Source of the DNA: Candidatus Williamhamiltonella defendens
GTDB taxonomy: Bacteria > Pseudomonadota > Gammaproteobacteria > Enterobacterales > Enterobacteriaceae
Direction: 5' to 3'
Assembly: GCF_900699045.1 (NCBI RefSeq)
Contig: NZ_CAADHL010000001.1
Coordinates: 641,456-705,455, forward strand
Length of the DNA stretch: 64,000 bases
Shown here in pieces: positions 40,425 to 51,842 of the stretch; position 1 is the first letter of the stretch, and each line of letters begins with the position of its first letter. The position numbers were made by a program, and so were the translations under genes. The notes below the pieces were generated by a model. That model saw only the letters and a list, made by a program, of their open reading frames with translations, was not told the DNA's origin and made no database searches.

Positions 40425-41147
40425 TTATATCTGGAAAATAGGTTTAATTAGTTTTAATTCCACTCCAAGTCTGATGGCATGTTTTCCATTTATAACCCCT
40501 AGCTTTTTTACCACATTGCCCATATGAAATTTTACGGTACCTAATTTAATACCAAGAATCATTGCAATTTCTTCGTATGTTTTTCCTACACTAGACCAAT
40601 ACAGAATTTCATTCTCTCGTGTAGAGAACATTTCTTTATCTTCTGTTTTCTGGTGTTTAATATCCATCTCTTTATAAAGAAAAAGCATTTTATCATGTAC
40701 AGTAATCAGTAACGTTTGAAGTTTATCTTTATTAGATATTATTAATTCATTAAATGCTTCTATATAATCTTGATATGCCATCATGGATAATAATGCAAGG
40801 TTATTTTTATGATCATGAACAATAAATGTATACCCATGAGTAATATTATAGGATTTTGACATTTTGAAGATTTTAGAAAGCTTAAGATTTAAGTTAATCA
40901 TAATATTTTCGTCCCAAAAAAAGGAGGTAATCCTGTTCAGTGACATAATAATGATGGGGTCAATACTGTGATATTTATTTTGAATATAACATTCAAACCA
41001 AATCGGGTGACTGGTAATAATGGATATCTCTGTGATATTTTTTTTATTTAAAAAAACATAAGCATATTTTATGTTTCCATATTGCTTTAATTCGTTATCT
41101 AAGTAATTTTTAATTGTATTATTAATAGTTCTATTGTTAAAAAACAT
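40425..41147 (-). CDS. LuxR-family quorum-sensing regulator (EsaR/ExpR/YenR type)
   Basis: 240 residues. The N-terminal AHL-binding domain keeps the family invariants at one constant offset: Trp50, Tyr54, Asp63, Pro64 and Trp78, plus Gly105. The C-terminal GerE helix-turn-helix is STRENEILYWSSVGKTYEEI followed by AMILGIKLGTVKFHMGNVVKKLGV. Length and motifs match EsaR-type regulators, which bind DNA without ligand and release it with AHL; that behaviour is inference here. GGGAGAAGA lies directly before the ATG. The cognate synthase is a relic, so it is now a LuxR solo. Confidence 0.9.
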   Translation of the reverse strand: MFFNNRTINNTIKNYLDNELKQYGNIKYAYVFLNKKNITEISIITSHPIWFECYIQNKYHSIDPIIIMSLNRITSFFWDENIMINLNLKLSKIFKMSKSYNITHGYTFIVHDHKNNLALLSMMAYQDYIEAFNELIISNKDKLQTLLITVHDKMLFLYKEMDIKHQKTEDKEMFSTRENEILYWSSVGKTYEEIAMILGIKLGTVKFHMGNVVKKLGVINGKHAIRLGVELKLIKPIFQI

Positions 41148-41213
41148 TCTTCTCCCTCTCTAATGTAACCTTAATTTGATATTACATGACTCATTTTATT
41201 GCATTAAATCAAA

Positions 41214-44200
41214 TTACGCTAATTCCTTACGGGCATTACGAAAAATTCGCATCCAAGGGCTGTCTTCTCCCCACGCTTTAGGATGCCAAGAGTGCGTAAC
41301 CGTTCTAAAAACCCGATCTGGATGTGGCATCATAGCGGTAAACCTGCCATCTTTGCTTGTGATACCGGTAATGCCACCTATCGAACCATTAGGATTAGCG
41401 GGATATTGGTGCGTCGTTTTCCCAAAATGATCAATAAAGCGTAACGTCACCAGATGCTCGTTTTCTAAGGTTTCTAAATGTGCCTGATCTTTGATTTGAA
41501 CCTGTCCTTCACCATGCGAAACGGCGATCGGCATATGTGAGCCCTCCATGTCTTTCATCCATAAAGACGCGCTTTTTTCTACTCTGACTAAACTTAAACG
41601 CGCCTCAAAACGTTCCGATACATTATTTACAAAATTTGGCCACTGTTCTGCTCCCGGGATTAGCGCTTTTAAATGTGAAAGCATTTGGCATCCATTACAG
41701 ATCCCTAACGCCATCGTCTGTGAGCGATGAAAAAAATCAAAAAATTCGGCCTTTATTTTTGGATGAAATAAAATAGATTTGGCCCATCCCCCTCCAGCGC
41801 CTAATACATCACCATAAGAAAAACCACCACAGACGCCCATAGCCTGGAAAGCGCTTAAATTTTGCTCTCCAGAAATCAGGGAGCTCATCGTCACGTCAAC
41901 AGCCTCAAAACCTGCACGATGAAAAGCCGCGGCCATCTCAACTTGGGAATTCACGCCTTGCTCTCTTAATACCGCCACTTTAGGTTTTATTTTTAATCCA
42001 ATATAAGGTGAAGTGATATCTTCACTAGGATCAAAACTCAGTTTTGCGTTTAAACCCGGATCCGCTTCATTTTGTTTAGCTTGATGCTCCTGATCTGCGC
42101 AATCTGGATTATCTCGTAAACGCTGCATTTGCCAGGTCGTCTCAGCCCACCATCTGCGTAAAGTACCGCGTTTTTCACTGTATATCGTTTTTTGACCTTG
42201 ACAAATCACAAACGCTTCTCCTATGATTGCGCGCCCTAGGTCATGCACGAGATCTGCCAAACCATATTCTGAAAAAATCCGCTTGACTGCCGATCGATGC
42301 GGGGCTGCAGTTTGAATGACCGCCCCCAGTTCTTCATTAAATAAAGCTGCTAAGGTATCCTCGCCAAGTGATCGAATGTCTATCTCTAGGCCACAATGAC
42401 CCGCAAAGGCCATTTCTGCCAAAGTCACGAATAAACCTCCATCGGAACGATCGTGATACGCCAAGAGCATTTGTGCTTGTACTAACTTTTGGATCGCGTT
42501 AAAAAACGCAGCTAATTGGGATGCGTTACGTACATCTGCGGTATGATCTCCCAGTTGCCGATAGACCTGAGCCAGCGCCGTGGCTCCGAGCGCGTTTTTT
42601 CCTGCACCGAGATCAATCAAAAATAACGCATTGTCGTTTTTTTCATTCAGATGTAGCTGAGGTGTGACTGTACGTCTCACATTTTGAACAGGCGCAAAAG
42701 CAGTGATCACCAGCGATAAGGGAGATGCCATTTCACGACATTGCGCCCCTTCTTTCCAGGCCGTTTTCATTGACATGGAATCCTTGCCTACAGGAATGGT
42801 AAGCCCTAATTCTGGACAGAGACCTTCTCCGATGGCTCGAACTGCATCATATAAACCCACGTCTTCCCCGGGGTGACCAGCCGCTGACATCCAATTGGCA
42901 GAAAGCTTAATACGTTTGAGTTCACCGATCTGAGTTGCGGCGATGTTGGTCAGCGCTTCTCCTACTGCCAAACGTGCCGAGGCAGAAAAATCGATTAGCG
43001 CGACAGGCGCGCGTTCCCCAATAGACATGGCTTCACCATGATAGCCGTCAAAACTTGCTATAGTAACAGCGCAATCGGCCACCGGCACTTGCCAAGGCCC
43101 CACCATTTGATCTCGACTGACCATTCCTGTCACTGTACGATCGCCGATAGTGACTAAAAAGGTTTTCTCTGCAACGGCCGGTAAATGCAGTACTCTTTGC
43201 ACGGCTTCTTGAATAGAGATATCGCTTGTGTTGAATTCGTGATTAGGAGGAGACAAACGCACGACATCTCTTTTCATTTTGGGCATATTGCCTAGCAATA
43301 ATCGCAAGGGGAGATCAATCGGTGCATCATTAAAATCACCGTCTTTGAGTAAGAGGTGTTTTTCTTGAGTCGCCTTACCTATCACGGCATAAGGCGCTCG
43401 CTCACGACGGCAAATCGCCTCAAATTCTGCCATGTTTTCTGGCGAAACCGCCAAAACATACCGCTCTTGAGATTCGTTGCACCAAATTTGCAATGGGCTC
43501 ATCCCCTGCTCATCGATTGGAATGTCTTGTAATTCAAAAATCCCCCCTCGATCTCCATCGTTGATTAATTCAGGCATAGCATTAGACAACCCACCTGCCC
43601 CCACATCATGAATAAATAAAATGGGATTGTTCATGCCTCGCTGCCAACAACGATCAATCACTTCCTGACAACGGCGTTCCATTTCTGGGTTGTCTCTTTG
43701 TACCGAGGCATAATCCAAATTATTATCAGATTCCCCTGATACCATAGAAGAAGCAGCGCCTCCGCCTAATCCAATATTCATGGCAGCTCCACCTAGCACA
43801 ATTAATTGCGCCCCCACGGGAATATCAGCTTTTTTAACCTGCTCTGCCGCGATCTGCCCTATGCCTCCGGCCAACATAATCGGCTTGTGATACCCCCTCA
43901 ACTCAGTGCCATTATGGCTGCATACCTGTTCTTCATAGGTCCGAAAATATCCCAAAATGTTTGGGTGCCCGAATTCATTATTAAAAGCTGCTGCACCTAA
44001 TGGGCCTTCGATCATAATGTTGAGCGCACTCGCAATGTGAGCGGGTTTTCCAAAATTTTCTTCCCATGGCTGCTCAAAGTGAGGAATACGTAGATTAGAC
44101 ACTGAAAATCCGACCAGCCCCGCTTTGGGTTTTCCTCCTCTGCCTGTGGCACCTTCATCACGAATCTCACCGCTTGCTCCCGTGGCAGCACCAGGCCAAG

Positions 44201-45119
44201 GGGAAATCGCCGTCGGGTGATTATGGGTTTCGACTTTCATTAGAATATGCATTTCTTTTTGGTGATAGGCATAGGTCGCGTTTTCAGGGGAGGGGAAAAA
44301 AGCGCCCACCTTAAAACCCTGCATCACAGCGGCATTATCTTTATAGGCAGAAAGAAGATATTCCGGTGTTTTCAAAAACGTGTTTTTGATCATGTCAAAC
44401 AATGAACGATCTTCAGCGACACCGTCGATCACCCAATCCGCATTAAAAATTTTATGGCGGCAATGTTCTGAATTGGCTTGAGCGAACATATAAAGTTCAA
44501 CATCTGTTGGATTACGGCCCAATGTCATAAATGTTTCAAAAAGATAATCAATTTCAGCAGGCGCCAGCGCCAAACCTAATGCCATATTCACTTTTTCTAA
44601 TGCGTGACGCCCTTGCTCCAATGTCCGTATATGTTTTAAAACCGAAGGGGGATGTACATCAAAAAGCGCCTGAGCTTGTTTCAGATCTGTCAAGACTTGC
44701 TCCGTCATCTGATCGTATAAAAGCGAAATAAGCGATGCCCACTCTGAATCCGTCATCGCTCGGGCTTGCACATAAAAAGCCACGCCTCGCTCTAAACGTG
44801 CAACCTTTGATAAACCGCAATGATGCGCGATATCTGTGGCTTTGGAAGACCAAGACGAAATGGTACCCAATCTAGGCGTGATCAATAATAATCTCCCTGT
44901 ATGGTGATCGGTTTGATGATGCATAGGGCCGTATCGAAGCAAAGCTTTTAATACCGCAGTTTCGTGCTCATCAAGGGTTGCATGGATGTGTGCAAAGTGT
45001 ACATATTGTGTGTGGATACTTTTAATCGCATTACTCGAACATTGATTTTGAAAGCTATCTAATAGTTTTTTAATTCGAAAAGTAGATAAAGCGCTCGCAC
45101 CGCGCAGGATTTCCATCAT
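41214..45119 (-). CDS. purL: Phosphoribosylformylglycinamidine synthase
   Basis: 1301 residues (1295 in E. coli), a single-chain large PurL. It converts FGAR to FGAM in purine synthesis using glutamine. It starts [16 protein letters not shown]; the synthetase domain has [20 protein letters not shown] and [12 protein letters not shown]. The glutaminase has the nucleophile in LGICNGCQ and the histidine in MMPHPDRVF. In E. coli the triad acid is Glu (PHPERVF); here it is Asp1268, a conservative change of uncertain effect. ATG 45116 is an alternative start. Alone, intact. Confidence 0.95.
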   Translation of the reverse strand: MMEILRGASALSTFRIKKLLDSFQNQCSSNAIKSIHTQYVHFAHIHATLDEHETAVLKALLRYGPMHHQTDHHTGRLLLITPRLGTISSWSSKATDIAHHCGLSKVARLERGVAFYVQARAMTDSEWASLISLLYDQMTEQVLTDLKQAQALFDVHPPSVLKHIRTLEQGRHALEKVNMALGLALAPAEIDYLFETFMTLGRNPTDVELYMFAQANSEHCRHKIFNADWVIDGVAEDRSLFDMIKNTFLKTPEYLLSAYKDNAAVMQGFKVGAFFPSPENATYAYHQKEMHILMKVETHNHPTAISPWPGAATGASGEIRDEGATGRGGKPKAGLVGFSVSNLRIPHFEQPWEENFGKPAHIASALNIMIEGPLGAAAFNNEFGHPNILGYFRTYEEQVCSHNGTELRGYHKPIMLAGGIGQIAAEQVKKADIPVGAQLIVLGGAAMNIGLGGGAASSMVSGESDNNLDYASVQRDNPEMERRCQEVIDRCWQRGMNNPILFIHDVGAGGLSNAMPELINDGDRGGIFELQDIPIDEQGMSPLQIWCNESQERYVLAVSPENMAEFEAICRRERAPYAVIGKATQEKHLLLKDGDFNDAPIDLPLRLLLGNMPKMKRDVVRLSPPNHEFNTSDISIQEAVQRVLHLPAVAEKTFLVTIGDRTVTGMVSRDQMVGPWQVPVADCAVTIASFDGYHGEAMSIGERAPVALIDFSASARLAVGEALTNIAATQIGELKRIKLSANWMSAAGHPGEDVGLYDAVRAIGEGLCPELGLTIPVGKDSMSMKTAWKEGAQCREMASPLSLVITAFAPVQNVRRTVTPQLHLNEKNDNALFLIDLGAGKNALGATALAQVYRQLGDHTADVRNASQLAAFFNAIQKLVQAQMLLAYHDRSDGGLFVTLAEMAFAGHCGLEIDIRSLGEDTLAALFNEELGAVIQTAAPHRSAVKRIFSEYGLADLVHDLGRAIIGEAFVICQGQKTIYSEKRGTLRRWWAETTWQMQRLRDNPDCADQEHQAKQNEADPGLNAKLSFDPSEDITSPYIGLKIKPKVAVLREQGVNSQVEMAAAFHRAGFEAVDVTMSSLISGEQNLSAFQAMGVCGGFSYGDVLGAGGGWAKSILFHPKIKAEFFDFFHRSQTMALGICNGCQMLSHLKALIPGAEQWPNFVNNVSERFEARLSLVRVEKSASLWMKDMEGSHMPIAVSHGEGQVQIKDQAHLETLENEHLVTLRFIDHFGKTTHQYPANPNGSIGGITGITSKDGRFTAMMPHPDRVFRTVTHSWHPKAWGEDSPWMRIFRNARKELA

Positions 45120-45257
45120 GAAAAATTCTCTTTATTTTTAAAGCAAAGTGAGGCATGTGTCATGCCTCGAATCAACAGTCTTGACTACCGTTTTGCAGAC
45201 CTGCTCTTTACGTGTTTTTTGTATTGCTCATTACCTTAACAAAGAAAGGGAATCATA

Positions 45258-47873
45258 TTAATCCTCTAACGCTTTGAGAATTTTTTCATTCAGATCCTTT
45301 GATAAATTGTTTAAGGATTTAAGTTTTTTTAATACCTGTTTCATCCATTTTTGGCGAACTAAATCATAACGTTTAAAACGAATAAGGGGTTCTATTAAGC
45401 CTGCTGCAACCTGAGGGTTTTGAGTATTGAGCGTTGTCAAAATTTCAAGAAAAAGCGTATAACCTGCGCCGTCTTTTGCATGGAATACAACAGGATTAGA
45501 CGAAGAAAAAGCCCCTAATAAAGCGCGCACTCGGTTAGGATTCATTAAACTAAACGAAGGATGTTTTAATAAAGCGCGTATTTTATTGACGACTTCCTTT
45601 TCAGGGCTGGTGGCTTGTAAGAAAAACCATTTATCCATGACCAACTTATCTGAATGCCAACGGTTTTCAAAATGCGATAATAAAAAATCACGACAGGGTA
45701 ATTTGGCTGCGACCGCCGCTGTTAAAGCCGCAAAGGTGTCCGTCATATTGTTGGATGTTTGATATTGGGTTTTCACCCGCTGATCGGCAATATCTATTTG
45801 CCCAAACGCAAGATATTGCAAGCAGATATTTTTAAGAGCTCGTTTTGCGATATAGGTATAAGTGACATTATAAATGGGGGTGTGATGCTTTTGATATTGC
45901 TTCCAAAGTGTCTCTGATAAAGACGCTGAAAAAAATCGAAGCCATTTTTGGCGAACAAAATGAATGGCATCAGGATCAATGAAATAGGCAAGCTCAGCAA
46001 TTTCATTTTCTGAAGGTATCGTCAATATTTCAGCAATTAATGCGGGAGAGAGATTATCATTGAGTAAAACATGTCGGAATACTTCTATCAAATGCAATGG
46101 TAAAGTTAAAGGCTCTTTTTCATGAAATTCAGCGATATTTTTTTTGATATAACTATTCAAAAGACGTTGACTCGCATCCCAAAGAGAAAAATCATTACGC
46201 GCGTTTTGCATTAAAGATATAAGCTGTTGATCGGTATAAGGGTAATCGAGCTTGACTGGAGCTGAAAAGTCACGCAACAGAGAAGGAACAGGCTCAGAAG
46301 GCACAGAATCAAAAATAAAAGTGTATTCTGCTTTTTTCACATTCAGAACAGAGTCGATAGGCTTCCCCTGTTTTTGCAGAGGAATGACCTCTCCTTCTTT
46401 TGTATATAATTCAATATCAAGCGGAATATGCAACGGAGATTTTTCTTTTTGATCGGCCGTGGGCGGCGTGTCTTGAGCGATGTGCAAATGATATTGCTGT
46501 TTTTGAGCATCATAATGATCGCGAATGATCAATTCGGGTGTCCCTGATTGACTATACCAACGCCGAAATAAGGTCAGGTCTAACCCTGCGGCATCTTCCA
46601 TCGCTTTAACAAAATCATCACATGTGACCGCGCAACCATCATGGCGTTTTATATACAGCGTTATTCCAGCCTGAAATAGATCTTCCCTCAACAAGGTGTG
46701 CAGCATGCGAATCACTTCCGCCCCTTTTTCATACACGGTTAAGGTATAAAAATTATTCATTTCCATAACTTTATCGGGGCGAATAGGATGCGCCATAGGG
46801 CTGGCATCTTCAGCAAATTGTGCTGAGCGCATTAGACGTACATTTTCAATGCGGCGAACAGCTCTGCATCCTAAATCTGAGCTAAATTCCTGATCACGAA
46901 ATACGGTGAGACCTTCTTTAAGGCTCAGTTGAAACCAGTCTCGGCAAGTCACGCGATTACCGGTCCAATTATGAAAATATTCATGGGCTATTATGGCTTC
47001 AATATGAAGATAATCTTTATCGGTGGCGGTTTCTGTTGTGGCGAGTACATATTTAGAATTAAAAACATTCAATCCCTTGTTTTCCATAGCACTCATATTA
47101 AAGAAATCGACGGCGACAATCATATAAATATCGAGATCGTATTCTAAACCAAAGCGATTTTCATCCCATTTCATGGCTTTTTTGAGTGCACTCATCGCCC
47201 AATTAGCGCGATCTAAATGCCCTCTGTCAACAAAGAGTTCTAATGCAACAGAGCGGCCTGATTGAGTGGTGAACTGATCTCTTAAAATATCAAAATCCCC
47301 GGCCACAAGCGCAAATAGATAAGAGGGCTTTGGAAAGGGATCTGCCCATTCAACCCAATGACGACCATTTTTGAGTTCTCCTTGTTTGATTTTATTCCCA
47401 TTAGATAGCAAATAGGGGTAACGTTTTTTATCGGCTAGAATTCGCGTTGTAAAACATGTTAATACATCAGGCCTATCTAAAAAAAAAGTAATATATCGAA
47501 ACCCTTTGGATTCACATTGCGTACATAAAGTATGCCCGGAGAGGTATAATCCTTCTAAAGCCGTGTTTTTATCTGGATGAATTTCATTAACGATCGTCAA
47601 GCTAAAAGCCTTCGGTAATTGCGTAATAATGAGGTGAGGGTCTTTTTGAGAATAATGAGGCCAGATCTGGTCATTAACGCGCACGCTGATTAAAATGAGG
47701 TTTTTACCATTGAGTATTAAAGGCGTATCTTCTGATGTTTGGCGCTGTATCTGGCTAGTGGCTGTCACCCTCGTTTTTTTTTCATTGAGATTAAAATTAA
47801 GGTGGATATCAGAAATAAGATGACTGGGAGGACGATAATCCTGTCGGTATTTTATTTGAGGCTGGTTTGTCAT
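45258..47873 (-). CDS. pepN: Aminopeptidase N
   Basis: 871 residues, standard length. A cytoplasmic M1 zinc aminopeptidase that finishes peptide breakdown. The zinc site is HEYFHNWTGNRVTCRD-x-E (HExxH-x18-E). The exopeptidase motif, normally GAMEN, reads SAMEN here (Ser261, codon at 47093-47091). AAAGGG precedes the ATG. The four-domain layout and C-terminal helical domain are full length. Activity is expected, but the Gly-Ser change may alter substrate handling. Confidence 0.94.
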   Translation of the reverse strand: MTNQPQIKYRQDYRPPSHLISDIHLNFNLNEKKTRVTATSQIQRQTSEDTPLILNGKNLILISVRVNDQIWPHYSQKDPHLIITQLPKAFSLTIVNEIHPDKNTALEGLYLSGHTLCTQCESKGFRYITFFLDRPDVLTCFTTRILADKKRYPYLLSNGNKIKQGELKNGRHWVEWADPFPKPSYLFALVAGDFDILRDQFTTQSGRSVALELFVDRGHLDRANWAMSALKKAMKWDENRFGLEYDLDIYMIVAVDFFNMSAMENKGLNVFNSKYVLATTETATDKDYLHIEAIIAHEYFHNWTGNRVTCRDWFQLSLKEGLTVFRDQEFSSDLGCRAVRRIENVRLMRSAQFAEDASPMAHPIRPDKVMEMNNFYTLTVYEKGAEVIRMLHTLLREDLFQAGITLYIKRHDGCAVTCDDFVKAMEDAAGLDLTLFRRWYSQSGTPELIIRDHYDAQKQQYHLHIAQDTPPTADQKEKSPLHIPLDIELYTKEGEVIPLQKQGKPIDSVLNVKKAEYTFIFDSVPSEPVPSLLRDFSAPVKLDYPYTDQQLISLMQNARNDFSLWDASQRLLNSYIKKNIAEFHEKEPLTLPLHLIEVFRHVLLNDNLSPALIAEILTIPSENEIAELAYFIDPDAIHFVRQKWLRFFSASLSETLWKQYQKHHTPIYNVTYTYIAKRALKNICLQYLAFGQIDIADQRVKTQYQTSNNMTDTFAALTAAVAAKLPCRDFLLSHFENRWHSDKLVMDKWFFLQATSPEKEVVNKIRALLKHPSFSLMNPNRVRALLGAFSSSNPVVFHAKDGAGYTLFLEILTTLNTQNPQVAAGLIEPLIRFKRYDLVRQKWMKQVLKKLKSLNNLSKDLNEKILKALED

Positions 47874-48044
47874 AAAAACCCTTTTGTGAGATGAGGCCCG
47901 TTTTAAAACCTATGACCGGCTTTAATTCCTACGTTGACTTTTTTATAACAGGTCTATTAATGAATATAATCAATTTTCACGCATGATAATAAAGAAACAA
48001 GGCTATTTTGACTATCTTCCATACCCTAATATAAGAGAAATTTT

Positions 48045-49445
48045 ATGAAAAAAGTCCCCCTAGTGGATGTACTACAAGGACATGTTGACCTTGGCCACAC
48101 AATCATTGTGCGTGGTTGGGTACGCACCCGCCGGGATTCTAAATCCGGGATTTCCTTTGTTGCACTTTATGATGGCTCCTGTTTTGACACAATTCAAATC
48201 GTGATGAAAGATTCGCTCGAAAATTATCACAATGATATTCTGCATTTAACTACTGGTTGCTCAATAGAAGTAATCGGCACAGTGGTTGCTTCTCAAGGTA
48301 AGGGGCAAAAATTTGAAATTAAGGCAACTCACTTAAAGGTCATAGGTTGGGTAGAAGATCCAGAAACTTATCCTATGAGCCCTAAACGTCATAGCGTTGA
48401 ATATTTACGCGAAGTGGCGCATTTGCGCTCTCGTACGAATTTGATAGGCGCTGTCACACGAATACGTCATCATTTAGCGCAAGCTATTCATCGTTTTTTT
48501 CATGAAAAAGGTTATTTTTGGATCGCGACACCCATCATCACTACCTCAGACACAGAAGGAGCGTGCGAAATGTTTCGGGTGTCTACCTTAGATTTAGCTA
48601 ATATCTTAAAAACAGCCAATCAGAAAATAGATTTTAGTGAAGATTTTTTTGGTAAAGAGGCTTTTTTAACTGTTTCAGGTCAGCTCAATGCAGAAACCTA
48701 TGCCTGTGCTTTATCAAAGGTATACACCTTCGGCCCGACTTTCCGGGCAGAAAATTCTCATACTAGCCGCCATTTAGCCGAATTTTGGATGGTAGAGCCT
48801 GAAGTCGCGTTTGCAACTTTAGAGGATGTTGCGCTTTTGGCGGAAAAAATGTTAAAATATACTTTTTCAGCCATTTTAAAAGAAAGAGAAGACGATCTGA
48901 ATTTTTTTACAGAGCATGTGGATAAAAAAGTCAAAAAACGTTTAGAGGAGTTTATTGCTTCAGATTTCGCTCGTATTGATTATGCTGAAGCGATAGAAAT
49001 TTTGCTGCACTGTAAGTATTCTTTTGTGCATCCCGTGTCTTGGGGGATTGATCTCTCGTCTGAACATGAACGTTATTTGGCAGAGACACATTTTAAAGCG
49101 CCGGTGATCGTTAAAAATTATCCAAAGGACATTAAAGCGTTTTATATGCGTCTGAATGAAGATGGAAAAACCGTAGCCGCCATGGATGTGCTGGCACCCG
49201 GAATAGGTGAAATCATAGGGGGCTCACAGCGTGAAGAACGTCTTGATCACCTAGATCAGCGTTTAATAGAAATGGGGCTTAATAGAGCAGATTATGCTTG
49301 GTATCGTGATTTGCGCCGATATGGAAGCGTGCCCCATGCCGGTTTTGGCTTAGGTTTTGAACGTTTAGTCGCCTACGTCACCGGTGTAGAAAATGTTCGT
49401 GAAACGATTGCTTTTCCTCGCACGCATAAAAATGCGTCTTGCTGA
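48045..49445 (+). CDS. asnS: Asparaginyl-tRNA synthetase
   Basis: 466 residues, identical in length to E. coli. Class IIb synthetase: OB-fold anticodon domain ([20 protein letters not shown]), motif 2 ([22 protein letters not shown]) and motif 3 ([15 protein letters not shown]). In E. coli ompF lies directly downstream; here a porin gene also lies downstream, but 2.4 kb away. Intact. Confidence 0.96.
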   Translation: MKKVPLVDVLQGHVDLGHTIIVRGWVRTRRDSKSGISFVALYDGSCFDTIQIVMKDSLENYHNDILHLTTGCSIEVIGTVVASQGKGQKFEIKATHLKVIGWVEDPETYPMSPKRHSVEYLREVAHLRSRTNLIGAVTRIRHHLAQAIHRFFHEKGYFWIATPIITTSDTEGACEMFRVSTLDLANILKTANQKIDFSEDFFGKEAFLTVSGQLNAETYACALSKVYTFGPTFRAENSHTSRHLAEFWMVEPEVAFATLEDVALLAEKMLKYTFSAILKEREDDLNFFTEHVDKKVKKRLEEFIASDFARIDYAEAIEILLHCKYSFVHPVSWGIDLSSEHERYLAETHFKAPVIVKNYPKDIKAFYMRLNEDGKTVAAMDVLAPGIGEIIGGSQREERLDHLDQRLIEMGLNRADYAWYRDLRRYGSVPHAGFGLGFERLVAYVTGVENVRETIAFPRTHKNASC

Positions 49446-49486
49446 TTTTTTCAAAATAAAGTGCTTCGATAAAATTTTAAATGAGC

Positions 49487-49541
49487 AGGGCGATGGCTAC
49501 TGGTATGACCTTCAAAAAACCAAAGACTATTGCATCGCCCT
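49487..49541. repeat. Inverted repeat after asnS
   Basis: AGGGCGATG at 49487-49495 and CATCGCCCT at 49533-49541 are exact complements with a 37-base loop. There is no T-run, so it is only a possible hairpin. Confidence 0.3.
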
Positions 49542-49591
49542 CCCTCGCCCGGCTTAAAGCTAGCTAAATAGATCGGCTTCGAGTGCCGAAG

Positions 49592-49651
49592 GGGTAGTAT
49601 TAAGGGTAGTATTAAGGGTAGTATTAAGGGTAGTATTAAGGGTAGTATTAA
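49592..49651. repeat. Five perfect tandem copies of a 12-bp unit
   Basis: GGGTAGTATTAA is repeated five times without change (49592, 49604, 49616, 49628, 49640). It is not inside a gene. Identical copies imply recent expansion by slippage. Confidence 0.95.
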
Positions 49652-51842
49652 GAGTATTTTTATTTGTTTGGCCCGATCGCTTATTTAGCAATTTTGTAAA
49701 ATAACTGCTAACTTATCATTTTAGGGTTAATCATACTTCCTCAGAAGAAAAACATCGCTTAAACAGTTCGTCCATTTCTCTTTTATTTGCAGGTATCCAT
49801 GGGTAGAATTTTTGTGGGGTCTGTGAAACAACTGGTCACTTTGTTTATTTGAATAGCGATACCAACAGATCTCTCTTTTGAGTCATTGTAAACTTTATCG
49901 TCTTTTTTAAGTAATGGCCGATTTAAAGTAGATAGATTAAGATGCATATAAAAACGCCTGAGATTTAGAAAGACCTCATACTGAGGTACTTTAAATAACT
50001 ACATGATTTTTATCATGAGTCGGATATACAATAAATATCAAATGATTTTTTATTAACCTCCCTTTATTTGATAGGTCAAATAAATTTGTTAATAGTACCA
50101 TGGTTTAGCTAACTTACCTTTTTTTATAAATAAATGGACCTAACTCTTAAGTGCAGTTTATATATGTGCTCTTTTATTTATTACTTGCTTTTTAACTTAC
50201 ATTAAATATCTATTTAATTTTAAATGAATTATTTTTTGTTTTGTTGTTCAGGTGAGTCCACATGTTAAGACATTTGATTGCCAGCAATTTGTCTTGCAGA
50301 AAGCACATCGTCAAAATTTTGCGGATTCAGCGGCAGATCTGTTACAGCGATCTTAAATAGGAGGTCACTTATGGGCTTTGGCTATAATGAGTGAAGGCGC
50401 TCTAGATGACAGAATGGATTGAAGAATTTACAAAAAAATGACTGCCACGTTCAACTTGTATCAAATTAAGAATGAATTTAGCCTTACTGACAAGGTTAAA
50501 GACTCAGAGATATCTAACGCATGCAGGGAAAGATATTCATGATGAGAAGTGATGCCTTCAGAAAGGCAAAATCAGGATAATGTTAGCGATACCATGCACA
50601 TTCAATTTAGAGACGATTGAAGAAACATTTGAAGGTATTCTCAATCCATGTCGATAACAGATATGAGGGAGGGAACAACCCAAAATATGCTCGCTGATCG
50701 GTCGGATTTAAAGCATGAAGAAAAAATTTCGATTTAAAATGGAAAGGAAGAACACCGCCTCCATTGTATGCGATCAGAATCTAATCGGCCAGGCTACACA
50801 GTGATGAAAAATAAAGATTTTGCGTGAAAATTATCGGGTCACCCATCGGGGAATATATAGACTACTACCGAAACCGCAGAGGAATTGTGATTTAAATTCT
50901 AAAAAAGACAGATATATAAATAATAACATTATGACTAAATTGTGATTTATGGTGACTTTTCTGTTTTAAATTATTGATTTTATATTAAATAAACTACTAT
51001 TATATATCGATAGATGAAATTTTTCTATTTAATAAAAAAGTTAATCGTTATATTTATATTTATATAACTGTCAGAACGGAGTTATGACAGTGAATAATCT
51101 CCTCTTAAATCCTTGAAAAAAGAGAGACCGATTTACAATCCGTCACCGTGTCCGCTGTTAAAGGCACTCTGACTGGCATTCTTTGTGCATCGAAAATCAA
51201 GTTTAACGTACTTTTTACGTCCATTCTATCGTTACCGCCCCCTTTTTTGTACCATGGAGATGAACTTTATATGCCTCGCATCCATCATTAAACACTTACT
51301 ATGTCTTTTAAAATCAGCTCTGAAAGAATCGATATTTATATACCGCTGTCTTTCTAACAGCAAAAACGGCTGTGCGTACTTTTCCAGTCCCTGTAATCCG
51401 GCGATCCTTCCCCTTACGGAGCGCTGATTCTGTATATCCAGAATACGGCATTAATAAATAAGCGATCTTTGCTATCCCGCCTTACTAGCCTTTTCTACCT
51501 GGCAGCAAAAGCTCTATGGCTTTCCAAAGCACTATACGTCATCTCATACCGGCAATGCCATAATAAAATTAATTTGTTTATTTTAATAATTAATTACTGT
51601 TTTAATATCTTGCTATTTTAGCCCCTAAAAAAGTTCCCTAAAATTAATATTTTTTTATACTTTTACTCGTTTTTGAGATAGAATGATTTTTAATTAGTCT
51701 CGTTTTAAAACTAAATTAAAGCGGCGGCAGATGTATTCTTAAAGCGTCAATGACGCCAGTGCCTAATTTTCAACAATCATTTGATAAAAATAATTGTGCG
51801 CAATGGCAAGTATTAAAATAAAACTAAATGAGGTAATCAAAA
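49652..51842. other. Long gene-poor region between asnS and the porin
   Basis: About 2.2 kb. Plus-strand fragments such as FDCQQFVLQKAHRQNFADSA near 50270-50340 and QIKNEFSLTDKVKDSEISNA near 50460 look like decayed protein, possibly from a mobile element, but I cannot name the family. The last 250 bases should hold the porin promoter. I see no RNA gene. Confidence 0.4.

Noticed and set aside
49592..49651. CRISPR array
   Set aside because: The 12-bp units are contiguous with no spacers; it is a simple tandem repeat.
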